The position numbers and the translations under genes were made by a program. A stretch of DNA of 64,000 bases from assembly GCF_000496695.1 (NCBI RefSeq), contig NZ_BAUJ01000020.1:1-64000 (forward strand). Direction: 5' to 3'. Of the stretch, positions 9,162 through 18,376 are shown in pieces (position 1 is the first letter of the stretch; the number at the start of each line of letters is the position of its first letter). The DNA comes from Vibrio halioticoli NBRC 102217 (GTDB lineage: Bacteria; Pseudomonadota; Gammaproteobacteria; Enterobacterales; Vibrionaceae). The notes under the pieces are model-generated. The model saw only the letters and a list, made by a program, of their open reading frames with translations. It was not told the origin of the DNA and ran no database searches.

Positions 9162-10856
9162 ATGCTTCGATTTTTTTACGCACTAGTTGTAGTAGTGTGC
9201 GTATTGCCCACAATACCGGGCATGCTGGGTGTCGTCTCATCGTCACTCAGCTTTATTCCTCCTTTAGGTATGAGTTCCATTTCTTTAACTGGTTTTGAGC
9301 ACGTTTTTGCTTGGAATGGTGTTTGGCGCTCTATTGCTCTGACTTTATTTTCTGCCATTGTCAGCAGTTATCTAGCCTGCTTGATCAGCTTTGCGGTGCT
9401 ACAGCGCTGTTGGAACACGCGCTGGTGGCAAAAAATAGAGCTATCGTTATCGCCATTGTTGTCTATTCCGCATGTGGCGTTTGCGATTGGTTTTGCTTTT
9501 TTGTTTGATCCTACTGGGTTAGGGGTACGTTTGGTGCATAGCCTATTTGGGCATGATTTAAACCAAGCGTCGGCGCATGAATTAGCCCTGTTAATTCATG
9601 ATCCTTACGCACTGGGGCTGGTCATTATGCTGGCCTTTAAAGAAGTGCCTTTTCTGCTATTAATGAGCATTCCCGTCTTAAAGCAATTAAATATCGAAAA
9701 GACAGAAAAAATCACCGCATCAATGGGCTACAACCGCACTCAGATGTGGTGGAAATCTATTTTTGTTCAATGGCTGGTTAAGCTGCGTTTTCCCATGTTA
9801 GCGGTGTTAGCTTATAGCTTGTCGGTGGTGGACGTGGCTTTGATTGTAGGGCCGACCAATCCACCTACGTTTGCGGTATTAGTATGGCAATGGTTTAACG
9901 ACCCTGATCTTTCATTACTGCCGAGGGCATCGGCAGGGGCGATCGTGTTATTTATTATCGCCTCTTTGGTTATGGTGTTTGCTAGAGTGGTTGAGTGGAC
10001 TATCTGTAAATGGGCAAGGTCGTGGCAAGTGTCAGGGCGGCAAGGTACGTCATTACCGGGAAAGAGTTTGTTTACTTCAATGCTTTTTCTGACAGGGGTT
10101 ATGTTGCCCCTGATGATGTTGTGGAGTGTTGCACACCGCTGGCGTTTTCCTGATCTTTTGCCTAGCCGCTACTCCCTTAGATTTTGGGAGTACGAATGGT
10201 CTGGCATTATCAGCACCATACAACAAAGCCTAAGCTTAGCCTTGGTTTCAGGTACTATCGCGGTACTACTGGCGCTTATTGCTCATGAATATCGAATTCG
10301 ATATCGCTGGCAAATACCGGGCTACATTATTGCGATACCTATGCTTATTCCACAACTTTCGGTTTTGTTTGGCCTGCAAGTGACCACCTTATTTATTGGT
10401 GGCGACAATCATTGGTTATGGGTCTGCTGGGCACACCTGTTTTTTGCGTTCCCTTTTGTCTATTTGTCATTAGATGGCCCTTGGCGTAGTTACAATGAGG
10501 CTATGACCCGAGTCGCTCTGAGCCTTGGCAAAACGCCATTTAGTGTTTTCGTTAAAGTGAAATTGCCTCTAATGCTTCCTGCTATTTTATTTGCTTGGGC
10601 GGTGGCCATCAGTGTCAGCTTATCTCAATATCTGCCTACGCTGGTGTTAGGGGCAGGGCGAATTTCTACTTTAACCACTGAAGCCGTAGCGTTATCCAGT
10701 GGCTTTGATCGTCGCGTGACTGCCATATATGCGTTGTGGCAAGCATTGTTACCACTGATTTTTTTCTTTATCGCAATATTGGGAAGTCGACTCCATAACC
10801 GATGTCTGCGTCCACCGAAAGCTTTGCAGCAAAATAAAGGGGCTTTGATCAAATGA
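9162..10856 (+). CDS. ynjC: ABC-importer fused permease, YnjC-like
   Basis: Inner-membrane permease of 564 residues made of two homologous binding-protein-dependent transport domains in one chain, each with about six membrane helices. EAA-type loops can be seen around EKITASMGYNRTQMWWKSIF (about 180-200) and EAMTRVALSLGKTPFSVFVKVKLP (about 446-470), the sites that dock the ATPase. The single-chain double permease is characteristic of the YnjC group and related to FbpB/ThiP. Its stop codon overlaps the ATG of the ATPase gene (ATGA), so the two are translationally coupled. Confidence 0.87.
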   Translation: MLRFFYALVVVVCVLPTIPGMLGVVSSSLSFIPPLGMSSISLTGFEHVFAWNGVWRSIALTLFSAIVSSYLACLISFAVLQRCWNTRWWQKIELSLSPLLSIPHVAFAIGFAFLFDPTGLGVRLVHSLFGHDLNQASAHELALLIHDPYALGLVIMLAFKEVPFLLLMSIPVLKQLNIEKTEKITASMGYNRTQMWWKSIFVQWLVKLRFPMLAVLAYSLSVVDVALIVGPTNPPTFAVLVWQWFNDPDLSLLPRASAGAIVLFIIASLVMVFARVVEWTICKWARSWQVSGRQGTSLPGKSLFTSMLFLTGVMLPLMMLWSVAHRWRFPDLLPSRYSLRFWEYEWSGIISTIQQSLSLALVSGTIAVLLALIAHEYRIRYRWQIPGYIIAIPMLIPQLSVLFGLQVTTLFIGGDNHWLWVCWAHLFFAFPFVYLSLDGPWRSYNEAMTRVALSLGKTPFSVFVKVKLPLMLPAILFAWAVAISVSLSQYLPTLVLGAGRISTLTTEAVALSSGFDRRVTAIYALWQALLPLIFFFIAILGSRLHNRCLRPPKALQQNKGALIK

Positions 10857-11503
10857 GTCTGTATCTTAAACACCTTACCGTACATAAATCAGATGGCAGT
10901 ACGCTATTCGCTGAGTTGAATATGAGTATTGATTCTGGTGAAGTGGTTTCTTTGATGGGACCCAGTGGATGTGGAAAGTCTACGTTGTTGGATATTATTG
11001 CTGGGCATTTATCTTCTGAGTTCACCTATCAAGGTGAAGTGCGGTTAAACGAGCGCCGCTTGGACTCTATTGCTGCACATAAGCGCAAAGTAGGGATCTT
11101 ATTTCAAGACGATCTGTTGTTTCCGCACTTAAATATCTGGGAAAACCTCGCTTTTGCTTTACCTAATTCAGTGAAAGGTGTGCAAAGAAAGCAGCAAGCT
11201 ATTGAGGCGTTGCAGCAAATCTCATTGAGTCAGTTGGCAGATTCGTACCCAGAGCAAATTTCTGGCGGCCAAAGGGCGAGGGTAAGTTTGACCCGAATGT
11301 TGTTGGCGAAGCCAGAAGTAGCATTATTGGATGAGCCATTCAGTAAACTTGATAAGCAACTTCGTGCACAGTTTCGCGATTGGGTATTTGAGCAATTAAA
11401 GCGTGCCAATATCCCCGCATTAATGGTGACCCACGATGAACAAGACATTCCTAGTGATAGTGTGACACTGAATTGGCCGTGGGAGAGTACTCATGCTAGA
11501 TAG
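10853..11503 (+). CDS. ynjD: ABC-importer ATPase, YnjD-like
   Basis: ATP-binding subunit that powers the YnjBC importer. Walker A GPSGCGKST at about residues 37-45, a Q-loop LFQDDLLFPHL near 85, the ABC signature ISGGQRARVSL near 138 and Walker B ALLDEPFSKLD near 160 with the switch His in VTHDEQD. At 216 residues it is short, lacking the C-terminal regulatory domain seen in MalK-type ATPases, which is normal for YnjD. It overlaps ynjC by four bases and the downstream gene by eleven. Confidence 0.9.
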   Translation: MSLYLKHLTVHKSDGSTLFAELNMSIDSGEVVSLMGPSGCGKSTLLDIIAGHLSSEFTYQGEVRLNERRLDSIAAHKRKVGILFQDDLLFPHLNIWENLAFALPNSVKGVQRKQQAIEALQQISLSQLADSYPEQISGGQRARVSLTRMLLAKPEVALLDEPFSKLDKQLRAQFRDWVFEQLKRANIPALMVTHDEQDIPSDSVTLNWPWESTHAR

Positions 11504-12104
11504 TTATAGCATCAAGGTGATCAAATGGCCTTTAACTCAAGGGGCTAAGCTTGTTAATCACTTTGGGGTGACCGCGAATCAAATCACAGTCTTTGGCTTT
11601 GTATTAGGCTGTTTGGCATTGCCTATGCTAATGCTAGAGCAGTACAACATGGCATTGCTGTTTATTGTACTAAATCGTATTTGCGATGGCTTAGATGGTG
11701 CATTAGCTCGGATACAAGGCATTACTGACGCAGGCGGTTTTTTAGATATCAGTTTAGATTTTCTATTTTACTCCTTAGTGCCGTTTGGCTTTGTACTCGC
11801 TAATCCTGATATCAATAGTATTGCGGGTGCCTTCTTGATCTTCTCTTTTATTGGCACAGGAAGCAGCTTCTTAGCGTTTGCGGTTATGGCGGGCAAACGC
11901 GGCATTGATAACCCAGTTTATAAACATAAATCTTTGTATTACATGAGTGGGTTAACCGAAGGCACTGAAACCATTGCTTGCTTCATTATTATGTGTTTAT
12001 TCCCACACTATTTTGCTGAGTTGGCTTTTGTATTTGGCAGTTTGTGTTGGTTTACTACTGCGACTCGTATTTATTCTGGCTTTCATACTTTACAAGATTC
12101 TTAA
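11493..12104 (+). CDS. ynjF: CDP-alcohol phosphatidyltransferase family protein, YnjF-like
   Basis: Integral-membrane enzyme of the CDP-alcohol phosphotransferase superfamily, which joins a CDP-activated lipid to an alcohol. The signature DG-x2-AR-x8-G-x3-D-x3-D is complete (DGALAR...GGFLDISLD at about 66-90). About five or six hydrophobic helices fill the 203 residues. The product alcohol cannot be told from sequence. It overlaps ynjD by eleven bases, the same gene order as the E. coli ynjBCDF cluster, so lipid synthesis and uptake may be linked; that is inference. Confidence 0.85.
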   Translation: MLDSYSIKVIKWPLTQGAKLVNHFGVTANQITVFGFVLGCLALPMLMLEQYNMALLFIVLNRICDGLDGALARIQGITDAGGFLDISLDFLFYSLVPFGFVLANPDINSIAGAFLIFSFIGTGSSFLAFAVMAGKRGIDNPVYKHKSLYYMSGLTEGTETIACFIIMCLFPHYFAELAFVFGSLCWFTTATRIYSGFHTLQDS

Positions 12105-12109
12105 TTTGT

Positions 12110-12150
12110 TGGGTTACTGAGTTTAAAAACCGTAACCCAGCACTCTTTCT
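12110..12150 (+). terminator. Probable terminator of the ynj operon
   Basis: TGGGTTAC (12110-12117) pairs with GTAACCCA (12132-12139) directly after the ynjF stop. The downstream tract (CACTCTTTCT) is only moderately T-rich, so efficiency is uncertain. Confidence 0.5.
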
Positions 12151-12337
12151 ACTTTGTGATACTGCACGCTTAAGCAACTTTATGCACTCCATCAGTTTTC
12201 CTAACACTGATCTTCAAAACTACTAGATATTATTTCCACTCTGACTCTCTTAATCTGAATGGGCTTTCACGAAAAGCGTTCAATTAAACGGGTGATGTTA
12301 TTCACCTAGTTATTTACCGACAGAGAAGGAGGAAACT

Positions 12338-13813
12338 ATGCCGATAAAACGCCCATTCCCAGAATTGGTTGATGTCAGCTCGTCAGTGACGAAGCCGAGT
12401 CTAACCATGCAAGCTGCGGACTATGGGCACAAAAAAGTACTTAAACCTTTTAAGCAGTCATTTGTATTAGCGGTATTTGCCGGTGCGTTTATCGCATTAG
12501 CCTTTGTCTTCTACATTACAGTGACCACGGGCTCTTATAACAATGGTTGGGGGTTAACCCGCTTTATCGGTGGTGTGGCTTTTAGTCTTGGTTTAATGCT
12601 GGTGGTTATCTGCGGTGGGGAGCTCTTTACTAGCACAGTGTTAAGTTCTGTCGCTTGGGCACAAAAAAGGGTCACTACAAAGCAGTTATTGCTCTGCTGG
12701 GCTCGTGTTTACGCGGGGAACTTTGTGGGCGCTATGCTCACCCTTACCTTCATTATGATGGCAAAAATGCACATCCTTGATCATGGTAATTGGGGGCTGA
12801 ATGCACTGAGCATTGCCACTCATAAGTTAGAGCACTCTTGGTGGCAAGCATTCTCGTTAGGGGTAATGTGTAACCTATTGGTATGTCTTGGTATTTGGAT
12901 GAGCTTTAGTAGCAAAGAGAGTGCAGGAAAGGCGTTTTTAGTGCTGCTTCCTGTTGCTATGTTTGTGAGCTCAGGCTTTGAGCACAGCATTGCTAATATG
13001 TTTATGGTGCCACTAGGAATTGCGATTAAGGCAACCGCGGATACGCAACTGCTCAATACAGCACTAACAGCCGGGATTCATCTAGAGCTGTTAACGATAA
13101 AACAATTTATTACTGCAAATCTAATCCCAGTCACTCTGGGGAACATTTTCGGGGGAGCGGCTCTGGTTGGGCTGGCTTATTGGAGCATAGAGCCAAAACT
13201 AAGCTCAACGGCGTCAATTTACCCGATAAAAAACACAGACATCAATTTTTCATCTTTAAATTCATTGGAGCATGCCATGTTAGAACATATGAAACGTTTA
13301 CGAGTTGCTGATCTAGCCTCTGACAACCAGATCACTTTCGCAGAAGACTTAAACTGCCAAGTTGCACTTAAGCTATTAATCGATAACGAGCAAGCAGGAG
13401 CTGCAGTATTAAGTGCAGATCATCAAGTGCAGGGATTCATTTCACAGCAAGATCTACTTCGAGGAATGTGGGGACAAGATTTTGACCCTGAGATAGAAAT
13501 GCCGGTTAAAGACTACATGCAATCACCTGTTTGCACTTTGACGCCAGAGCAAAGCATTCTTTCTGCTCTTGAGCCAATGATTGTCGATCAAGATGTGCTT
13601 TACCCTGTTAACCAAGGAGGTTTCTACATGGGCGGAGAAGTACTGTCATTTAAAGAGCGTTTAGCAAAAGCGGCAAGTAAAATGCCAAGTGCTTATCCGG
13701 TGGTCTTTAATGGTCAGTATGTTGGACTGCTTAATCGTGATGCGATTGCGCAGTGGGTGGCAAATTATAATCAGCCACAAACGCAACAAAAGAAGGATCT
13801 GTCAGTCGCTTAA
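12338..13813 (+). CDS. FocA-type formate channel with C-terminal CBS-like domain
   Basis: The first about 285 residues match the formate/nitrite channel family closely: FYITVTTGS, GELFTSTVLS, WARVYAGNFVGA, the pore-histidine motif GFEHSIANMF and NLIPVTLGNIFGG. These build a pentameric inner-membrane formate/H+ channel. Ordinary FocA ends about there. This 491-residue protein continues with two CBS-like repeats: about 308-390 (VADLASDNQITFAEDL...GAAVLSADHQVQGFISQQDLLRGMW) and about 395-480 (VKDYMQSPVCTLTPEQSILSALEPM...YPVVFNGQYVGLLNRDAI). CBS pairs often sense adenine nucleotides, so energy-state gating is an inference. No pfl genes lie nearby. A strong AAGGAGG ribosome site precedes the ATG. 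Confidence 0.88.
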   Translation: MPIKRPFPELVDVSSSVTKPSLTMQAADYGHKKVLKPFKQSFVLAVFAGAFIALAFVFYITVTTGSYNNGWGLTRFIGGVAFSLGLMLVVICGGELFTSTVLSSVAWAQKRVTTKQLLLCWARVYAGNFVGAMLTLTFIMMAKMHILDHGNWGLNALSIATHKLEHSWWQAFSLGVMCNLLVCLGIWMSFSSKESAGKAFLVLLPVAMFVSSGFEHSIANMFMVPLGIAIKATADTQLLNTALTAGIHLELLTIKQFITANLIPVTLGNIFGGAALVGLAYWSIEPKLSSTASIYPIKNTDINFSSLNSLEHAMLEHMKRLRVADLASDNQITFAEDLNCQVALKLLIDNEQAGAAVLSADHQVQGFISQQDLLRGMWGQDFDPEIEMPVKDYMQSPVCTLTPEQSILSALEPMIVDQDVLYPVNQGGFYMGGEVLSFKERLAKAASKMPSAYPVVFNGQYVGLLNRDAIAQWVANYNQPQTQQKKDLSVA

Positions 13814-13876
13814 TTCTGAGCGATGACATTAGGGCCTGTGACGCCCTATCTAAAAAAGCACAACTAAGTTTTTAGG

Positions 13877-14806
13877 TCACGCAGGGGTCCAATCTTTGCG
13901 TGGCTTGAAAGATTTACCTTTAGTTAATCTTCTCGCCTCAGAAAGTAAACATTCCCTTAGTGGTGATTCACCACTGTCATTGCGCCAAATAAAAGAGATT
14001 TCTCGTTGCATGTTCAATTGTGGCGTTGGTAGTACCACCAATTGGTTATTTTCCAGCTCAGGTAAAATATCCAGATAAGGCACGCATCCTAAATAGCTGC
14101 CATTGGCTACTAGCGATTTTATGACCCGAATACTCTCATACTCTTTCCATACTTTTATGTTGTCGATATAGCCATGTATCGCACCGTCAAAAATACGGCG
14201 AGTGCCAGCGCCTGGCTCTCTTAATATCCATTTTGCTTGCTCTAGCTGTGCCAAAGTCACTTGCTTGTATTGTGCGAAGGGGTGATTAGGCGATGATACA
14301 ATCACCAAGTCATCATCTAGCCAGTGCTCTTGTTGTAGACGACTATCGGTATTGCGACCTTCAATGATACCCAGATCACAGTCGTAGTTGAGCAGTGATT
14401 CTATGACGTTCTCAGTATTCTCAATGTTCAATTTTATGCGCATTTCTGGGAAGTCGTTATCAATTTTACTGATGAGTGAGGGCACTAAATGTTTAGCCGC
14501 TGTCTGGCTTGAACATAAGCTTAACGTGCCACTGATCAGGTGTTGGTCATGCAGGCCAAATTCAATTTGTTGTGCTTCTTGTAATAAGTGTTTGGCTCTA
14601 GGTCGTAGCCAATGTCCCCAATGACTGAGCACTAAGCGGTTGCCTTGGCGGTTGAATAAAGGGCGATCAAGCACCGATTCCAATTGAGAGAGAGACATGC
14701 TCACCGCTGACTGGGTCATCGACAGTTTTTTAGCTGCAATACTCACGCTTTCATAACTTGCTACGGCATCAAATACCGCGATTTGCTTTAAGGAAAATTT
14801 AAACAT
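13877..14806 (-). CDS. LysR-family transcriptional regulator
   Basis: A 309-residue LysR-type regulator. The N-terminal winged helix-turn-helix is clear (FDAVASYESVSIAAKKLSMTQSAVSMSLSQLESVLDRPLF, about residues 11-47). A substrate-binding effector domain follows, with typical segments such as GIIEGRNTD near 137 and LREPGAGTRRIFDG near 194. The GAGTR motif places it near the CysB/CbbR/YeiE-like group. It faces away from arsR and converges on the FocA gene, so its target is not evident from position. About 230 AT-rich bases separate it from arsR. Confidence 0.85.
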   Translation of the reverse strand: MFKFSLKQIAVFDAVASYESVSIAAKKLSMTQSAVSMSLSQLESVLDRPLFNRQGNRLVLSHWGHWLRPRAKHLLQEAQQIEFGLHDQHLISGTLSLCSSQTAAKHLVPSLISKIDNDFPEMRIKLNIENTENVIESLLNYDCDLGIIEGRNTDSRLQQEHWLDDDLVIVSSPNHPFAQYKQVTLAQLEQAKWILREPGAGTRRIFDGAIHGYIDNIKVWKEYESIRVIKSLVANGSYLGCVPYLDILPELENNQLVVLPTPQLNMQREISFIWRNDSGESPLRECLLSEARRLTKGKSFKPRKDWTPA

Positions 14807-14977
14807 GCAACTCCTATTATTGAAAACTAAGTATCAATTTTACTGATGTTTAGATTTTGCGCTATTTAAAAAGTGAGTTCAATATTTATTCTATTGATAG
14901 TAAAGGTTAAATGTAACCACTTGCATATAAATTGATTTTTGATAAACAAGAGTTAGAAAAATAATTTAGAGCGAATG

Positions 14978-15023
14978 TTGTAGTTTTTACACTTAGTTTG
15001 TATATTAATCGTCATTCGACGAT
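14978..15023 (+). promoter_or_regulatory. arsR promoter with overlapping ArsR operator
   Basis: TTGTAG (14978-14983), a 17-base spacer and TATATT (15001-15006) form the promoter. The palindrome ATCGTC-ATTC-GACGAT (15008-15023) overlaps the end of the -10 box, where a bound repressor would block RNA polymerase. The same palindrome stands before acr3. Confidence 0.75.
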
Positions 15024-15038
15024 GTAAGAGAGATTAGC

Positions 15039-15374
15039 ATGACAGATTGCCAAGTAAAAAAATGCCAAGCGCCGACCATCTCTATCGAGGATGAGAAGCA
15101 AGAGCAGGAGTTGGCAACACTGGCAAAAGCAATATCGCATCCAGCGCGAATTAGAATTTTAAGAGTACTTCTAGAGTTAGAACTGCAAGGCGGATGTTTG
15201 AATGGTGTTTTAGTCGGGCAACTGGGATTGGCGCAATCTACCGTGTCTGAGCATTTGCGTATATTACGTCAAGCAGGGCTGGTGCGCAGTGAACCTCAAC
15301 CTCCTAAGGTCTGTTACCGTATCGAAATGCCCGCAATGCAAAGAATACAGCATTTACTTGATAGTTTATTTTAA
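15039..15374 (+). CDS. arsR: ArsR/SmtB-family arsenic-responsive repressor
   Basis: A small winged-helix metalloregulator of 111 residues. The DNA-binding core is LAKAISHPARIRILRVLLEL (about 27-46) followed by the recognition helix GLAQSTVSEHLRILRQAGLV (about 68-87). Cysteines at about 4, 9, 53 and 96 are available for As(III) binding; the usual CxCxxC of the E. coli type is absent, so the thiolate site must be arranged differently, as in other ArsR subclasses. It stands between two copies of its presumed operator and just before the arsenite permease gene, which settles the role. Confidence 0.88.
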   Translation: MTDCQVKKCQAPTISIEDEKQEQELATLAKAISHPARIRILRVLLELELQGGCLNGVLVGQLGLAQSTVSEHLRILRQAGLVRSEPQPPKVCYRIEMPAMQRIQHLLDSLF

Positions 15375-15425
15375 CCACTAGAACAGCGGATCTATTTTAC
15401 TTTATAGAGATAGACTACACTTAGA

Positions 15426-15447
15426 TTAATCGTTATTCGACGATTAA
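15426..15447 (+). promoter_or_regulatory. Second ArsR-type operator, before acr3
   Basis: An 8-bp inverted repeat TTAATCGT / ACGATTAA (15426-15433 and 15440-15447) around TATTCG. The core differs from the arsR site at 15008-15023 by one base (T for C). It implies that acr3 can be controlled separately from arsR. Confidence 0.72.
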
Positions 15448-15511
15448 CGAACGTAAATTAACAAACGTAAGTTAACGAATAGCAATTCACAAACACAGAG
15501 AGTGATCGGTT

Positions 15512-16573
15512 ATGAGCAAAGAAATAGCGGGTGCAACACCCAAGCTAGGTTTTTTAGACAGATATCTAACCCTATGGATATTTTTAGCTATGGCTGTTGG
15601 CGTAGCAATTGGCGCGTTATTTCCTCAAGTAGCGGAAATTAATGAAAGTATGTCTATCGGCAGTACCAATGTTCTATTGGCAATTGGCTTGATTTTAATG
15701 ATGTACCCACCGTTAGCTAAAGTGGATTACAGTCTGCTTGGTAAAGTCACGCAAGATAAGACGGCGATAAAACTGTCATTGATCATGAACTGGCTAGTTG
15801 GTCCTATCTTAATGTTTGCTTTAGCGTTGATATTTTTAGGTGATCACCCTGGCTACATGGTCGGTATTATCCTGATTGGTTTAGCGCGTTGTATTGCAAT
15901 GGTCTTGGTGTGGAACGACATCGGTGGCGGAAACAAAGAATATGGCGCCGCTTTGGTTGCATTAAATAGTGCATTCCAAATCGTCACTTACAGTTTCATG
16001 GCATGGCTCTTTATCACAGTGTTACCTCCGGTATTTGGTTACACTGGAATGATAGTGAATATCTCTATGGCTGATATCGCACAAAGCGTGTTCATCTATC
16101 TTGGTATTCCATTCTTAGCCGGTTTCTTAGGACGTAAAATTCTTATTTCGGTTAAGGGTGAGCAGTGGTACAACGATGTGTACATTCCTCGTATTTCGCC
16201 GATTACTCTTATTGCATTATTGGCTACAATTGTTTTAATGTTTAGCCTTAAAGGTGAGATGATTCTTGAACTGCCTATGCATGTGGTTCGTATTGCAATC
16301 CCTTTGACTATTTATTTTGTCACTATGTTTTTTGTTAGCTTTTATGTCGGTAAACGTCTAGGCATTCCATATGACAAAAATGCCTCAATTGCTTATACCG
16401 CAACTGGCAATAACTTTGAATTAGCGATTGCAGTGTCGATTGCAGTGTTTGGTATCAATTCAGATCAAGCATTTGCTGGTGTCATTGGTCCACTCATTGA
16501 AGTGCCAGTGTTAATCGCACTGGTTAATGTAGCACTGCGTATGAAAACAAAATACGTAACAAAAAGCGCCTAA
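15512..16573 (+). CDS. acr3: ACR3-family arsenite efflux permease
   Basis: Ten-helix inner-membrane permease that exports arsenite, driven by proton motive force. The 353-residue sequence has the ACR3/BASS signature: [10 protein letters not shown] near 70, the conserved [15 protein letters not shown] with the key Cys at about residue 130, ALNSAFQI near 152, and [19 protein letters not shown] near 300. The Cys after ALAR is required for transport in studied members. It belongs to the arsR unit. No arsC reductase or methyltransferase gene is adjacent, so arsenate reduction must rely on genes elsewhere. Confidence 0.93.
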   Translation: MSKEIAGATPKLGFLDRYLTLWIFLAMAVGVAIGALFPQVAEINESMSIGSTNVLLAIGLILMMYPPLAKVDYSLLGKVTQDKTAIKLSLIMNWLVGPILMFALALIFLGDHPGYMVGIILIGLARCIAMVLVWNDIGGGNKEYGAALVALNSAFQIVTYSFMAWLFITVLPPVFGYTGMIVNISMADIAQSVFIYLGIPFLAGFLGRKILISVKGEQWYNDVYIPRISPITLIALLATIVLMFSLKGEMILELPMHVVRIAIPLTIYFVTMFFVSFYVGKRLGIPYDKNASIAYTATGNNFELAIAVSIAVFGINSDQAFAGVIGPLIEVPVLIALVNVALRMKTKYVTKSA

Positions 16574-16583
16574 TTATAAATAG

Positions 16584-16617
16584 ATAAAGCCAGTCATTGA
16601 CTGGCTTTATCTTTCTT
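16584..16617 (+). terminator. Intrinsic terminator of acr3
   Basis: A perfect 12-bp stem (ATAAAGCCAGTC at 16584-16595 with 16599-16610), a 3-base loop, then a pyrimidine/T-rich tail. The following 300 bases up to 16916 hold no gene that I can see. Confidence 0.85.
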
Positions 16618-16916
16618 CTACGCCCCATAACTCTGTCTACGATGCTGTTTTTTTCCTAACGGCTTAAGAACGCCCACTCTGCAGACCATACCTCTTAAAG
16701 AAATGACGATCAGATCACACTTTTATCCGGTTTTTAAGTGTGACTAATGTCATATAAAAATCTACATACTTGCGTAAAAATCCGATCCCTTAGACTCTTT
16801 CAGAGTGCGGTGGGTGATCTAGGTAGCATTTGCCTCCGTCGCCAATATCAGCCACTCAAGTCATACAATATAGTTAACTCATCAGTCAGGTTTGTGTCTA
16901 TTACAGAGGTTAGGCG

Positions 16917-17390
16917 ATGAAAACTCATGCAGAGATAGCAAAAGATGCTATTGAACTAGTAACACCAGCAATTGAACGATTATTTGAACGAACCAATCGT
17001 AAAGAGTTGCACATTGTAGTGATGGACCCACGAGTAAAACCTTGGGAATCTTCATTTGAAGAAGCAATTTTAGTTGAGTCTTCACTGGGCAATCCAGAAC
17101 AGTGGACCATTCCTTTTGATGAGTTTGCTCGCAAAAAAGCAAAACAAGCATGGCGCAACTCCCGCGCTAATATGACTAATCAAACTCTACACACCGCCTC
17201 ACTCAACGAAGATGACTTACTGTTCTATGGCTCTTTTGTCTATGGCGACGTAGTTGTGGGTTGCAGTGGAGTTGAGCAATGGTACGACATGCTAATCAGT
17301 GGTTGGATTGCTGTAGCAATTGAGCAGCTGTGCATGGCTGAGTATCAAAATAATAAAATTAATAACCCTACTCAAATCACTCGAAATTAA
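16917..17390 (+). CDS. Unassigned small cytoplasmic protein before the tctCBA genes
   Basis: 157 residues with no signal peptide or membrane segment. I do not recognise it with confidence. The layout (N-terminal helix, a strand IVVMDPRVKPWESSFEEAI, then FARKKAKQAWRNSRAN, then GDVVVGCSGVEQWYDMLISGWIAVAIEQL) recalls the GlcG/HbpS fold, which has VVVD, KAxxA and IGxxGVSG at like places. HbpS/GlcG-type genes do occur with transport and organic-acid genes. It has an AGAGG ribosome site and lies 39 bases before tctC on the same strand, so it is probably the first gene of that operon. A role in handling the transported carboxylate is inference. Confidence 0.6.
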   Translation: MKTHAEIAKDAIELVTPAIERLFERTNRKELHIVVMDPRVKPWESSFEEAILVESSLGNPEQWTIPFDEFARKKAKQAWRNSRANMTNQTLHTASLNEDDLLFYGSFVYGDVVVGCSGVEQWYDMLISGWIAVAIEQLCMAEYQNNKINNPTQITRN

Positions 17391-17429
17391 ACAATTTCAT
17401 ATACAAACATTGAAACAAAAGGAATTATC

Positions 17430-18356
17430 ATGAACAAACTTCTTAAATCACTTCTTGTCGCTGCTGGCATCATGGTATCTGCAACGGCGGTTGCTGCCGA
17501 TTACCCAAGTAAAAATATTCGTCTAGTTGTTCCTTTTGGAGCCGGTGGCGGTACTGATGCTGTAGGTCGTACTCTTGCTAACTCAGCAAAAGACATTCTT
17601 GGTCAGAATATTGCCGTCATGAACCGTACTGGTGGCGCTGGCGCTGTAGGTATGAGCTTTGGCGCTCAGCAACGTCCCGACGGTTACACGCTTACCGTTG
17701 TTACGCGTGAAATTGCTTCTCTACCACAAATGGGCCTAATGCAGCACGATGCGAGTGATTTTAAACTGATTCGTATGGTTAACCTTGATCCTGCGGTAGT
17801 GCTGGTTTCTGCGGACAGCCCATACAACACGATCAACGACCTTATTGCAGAAGCAAAGAAAGGCGATGGCGTAGTTAAATTTGCTTCTACAGCGGCTCCA
17901 AACTTCTACCTAATGGCTCTAGAAAAAGACCAAGGCATCAAACTAAACGCAATTCCTTACAACGGTGCATCTGAAGCGATTCCGGCAGTACTAGGTAAGC
18001 ACACTGACGTAACTATGGTGACTCCAGGTGAAGCTATTGCTCAGCTACGTTCAGGTCAACTTAAAGCACTAGGTGTGATGTCTGAAGAGCGCATCGCTTT
18101 CTTGCCAGAAGTTCCAACTCTTAAAGAGCAAGGCGTTGATGTAGTAACGGGTACATGGCGTGGTATTGGCGCTCCTAAAAATACGCCAGATGCTGTTATC
18201 GAAACTCTAGGTAAAGCATTTGACCAAGCAATGGCATCTCCTGAATTTAAAGAGTTCATGCAAAAAGGTGCGATGACTATCCACAACATGAATGCAGAAG
18301 AGTTCACGGCATTTGTTGAGCAAGACACTAAAAACCTTGGTGCATTGATCAACTAA
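17430..18356 (+). CDS. tctC: TTT-family periplasmic binding protein (TctC/Bug)
   Basis: Substrate-binding subunit of a tripartite tricarboxylate transporter. A signal peptide (cut after about residue 23, SATAVAA) is followed by the Bug-family opening YPSKNIRLVVPFGAGGGTDAVGR, with the two beta strand-beta strand loops that bind carboxylates. Other typical segments are GYTLTVVTREIAS, IPYNGASEAIPAVLG and VPTLKEQGVDV. The length (308) is standard. Related proteins bind citrate, glutamate and other dicarboxylates; the ligand here cannot be read from sequence. A GC-rich hairpin lies between this gene and tctB. Confidence 0.93.
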   Translation: MNKLLKSLLVAAGIMVSATAVAADYPSKNIRLVVPFGAGGGTDAVGRTLANSAKDILGQNIAVMNRTGGAGAVGMSFGAQQRPDGYTLTVVTREIASLPQMGLMQHDASDFKLIRMVNLDPAVVLVSADSPYNTINDLIAEAKKGDGVVKFASTAAPNFYLMALEKDQGIKLNAIPYNGASEAIPAVLGKHTDVTMVTPGEAIAQLRSGQLKALGVMSEERIAFLPEVPTLKEQGVDVVTGTWRGIGAPKNTPDAVIETLGKAFDQAMASPEFKEFMQKGAMTIHNMNAEEFTAFVEQDTKNLGALIN

Positions 18357-18376
18357 TTTCACTTCTAATTCCACTT

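Noticed and set aside
13830..13855. Terminator after the FocA-CBS gene
   Set aside because: TAGGGC/GCCCTA pairs, but it is followed by A rather than T on the + strand and does not suit the opposite gene either.
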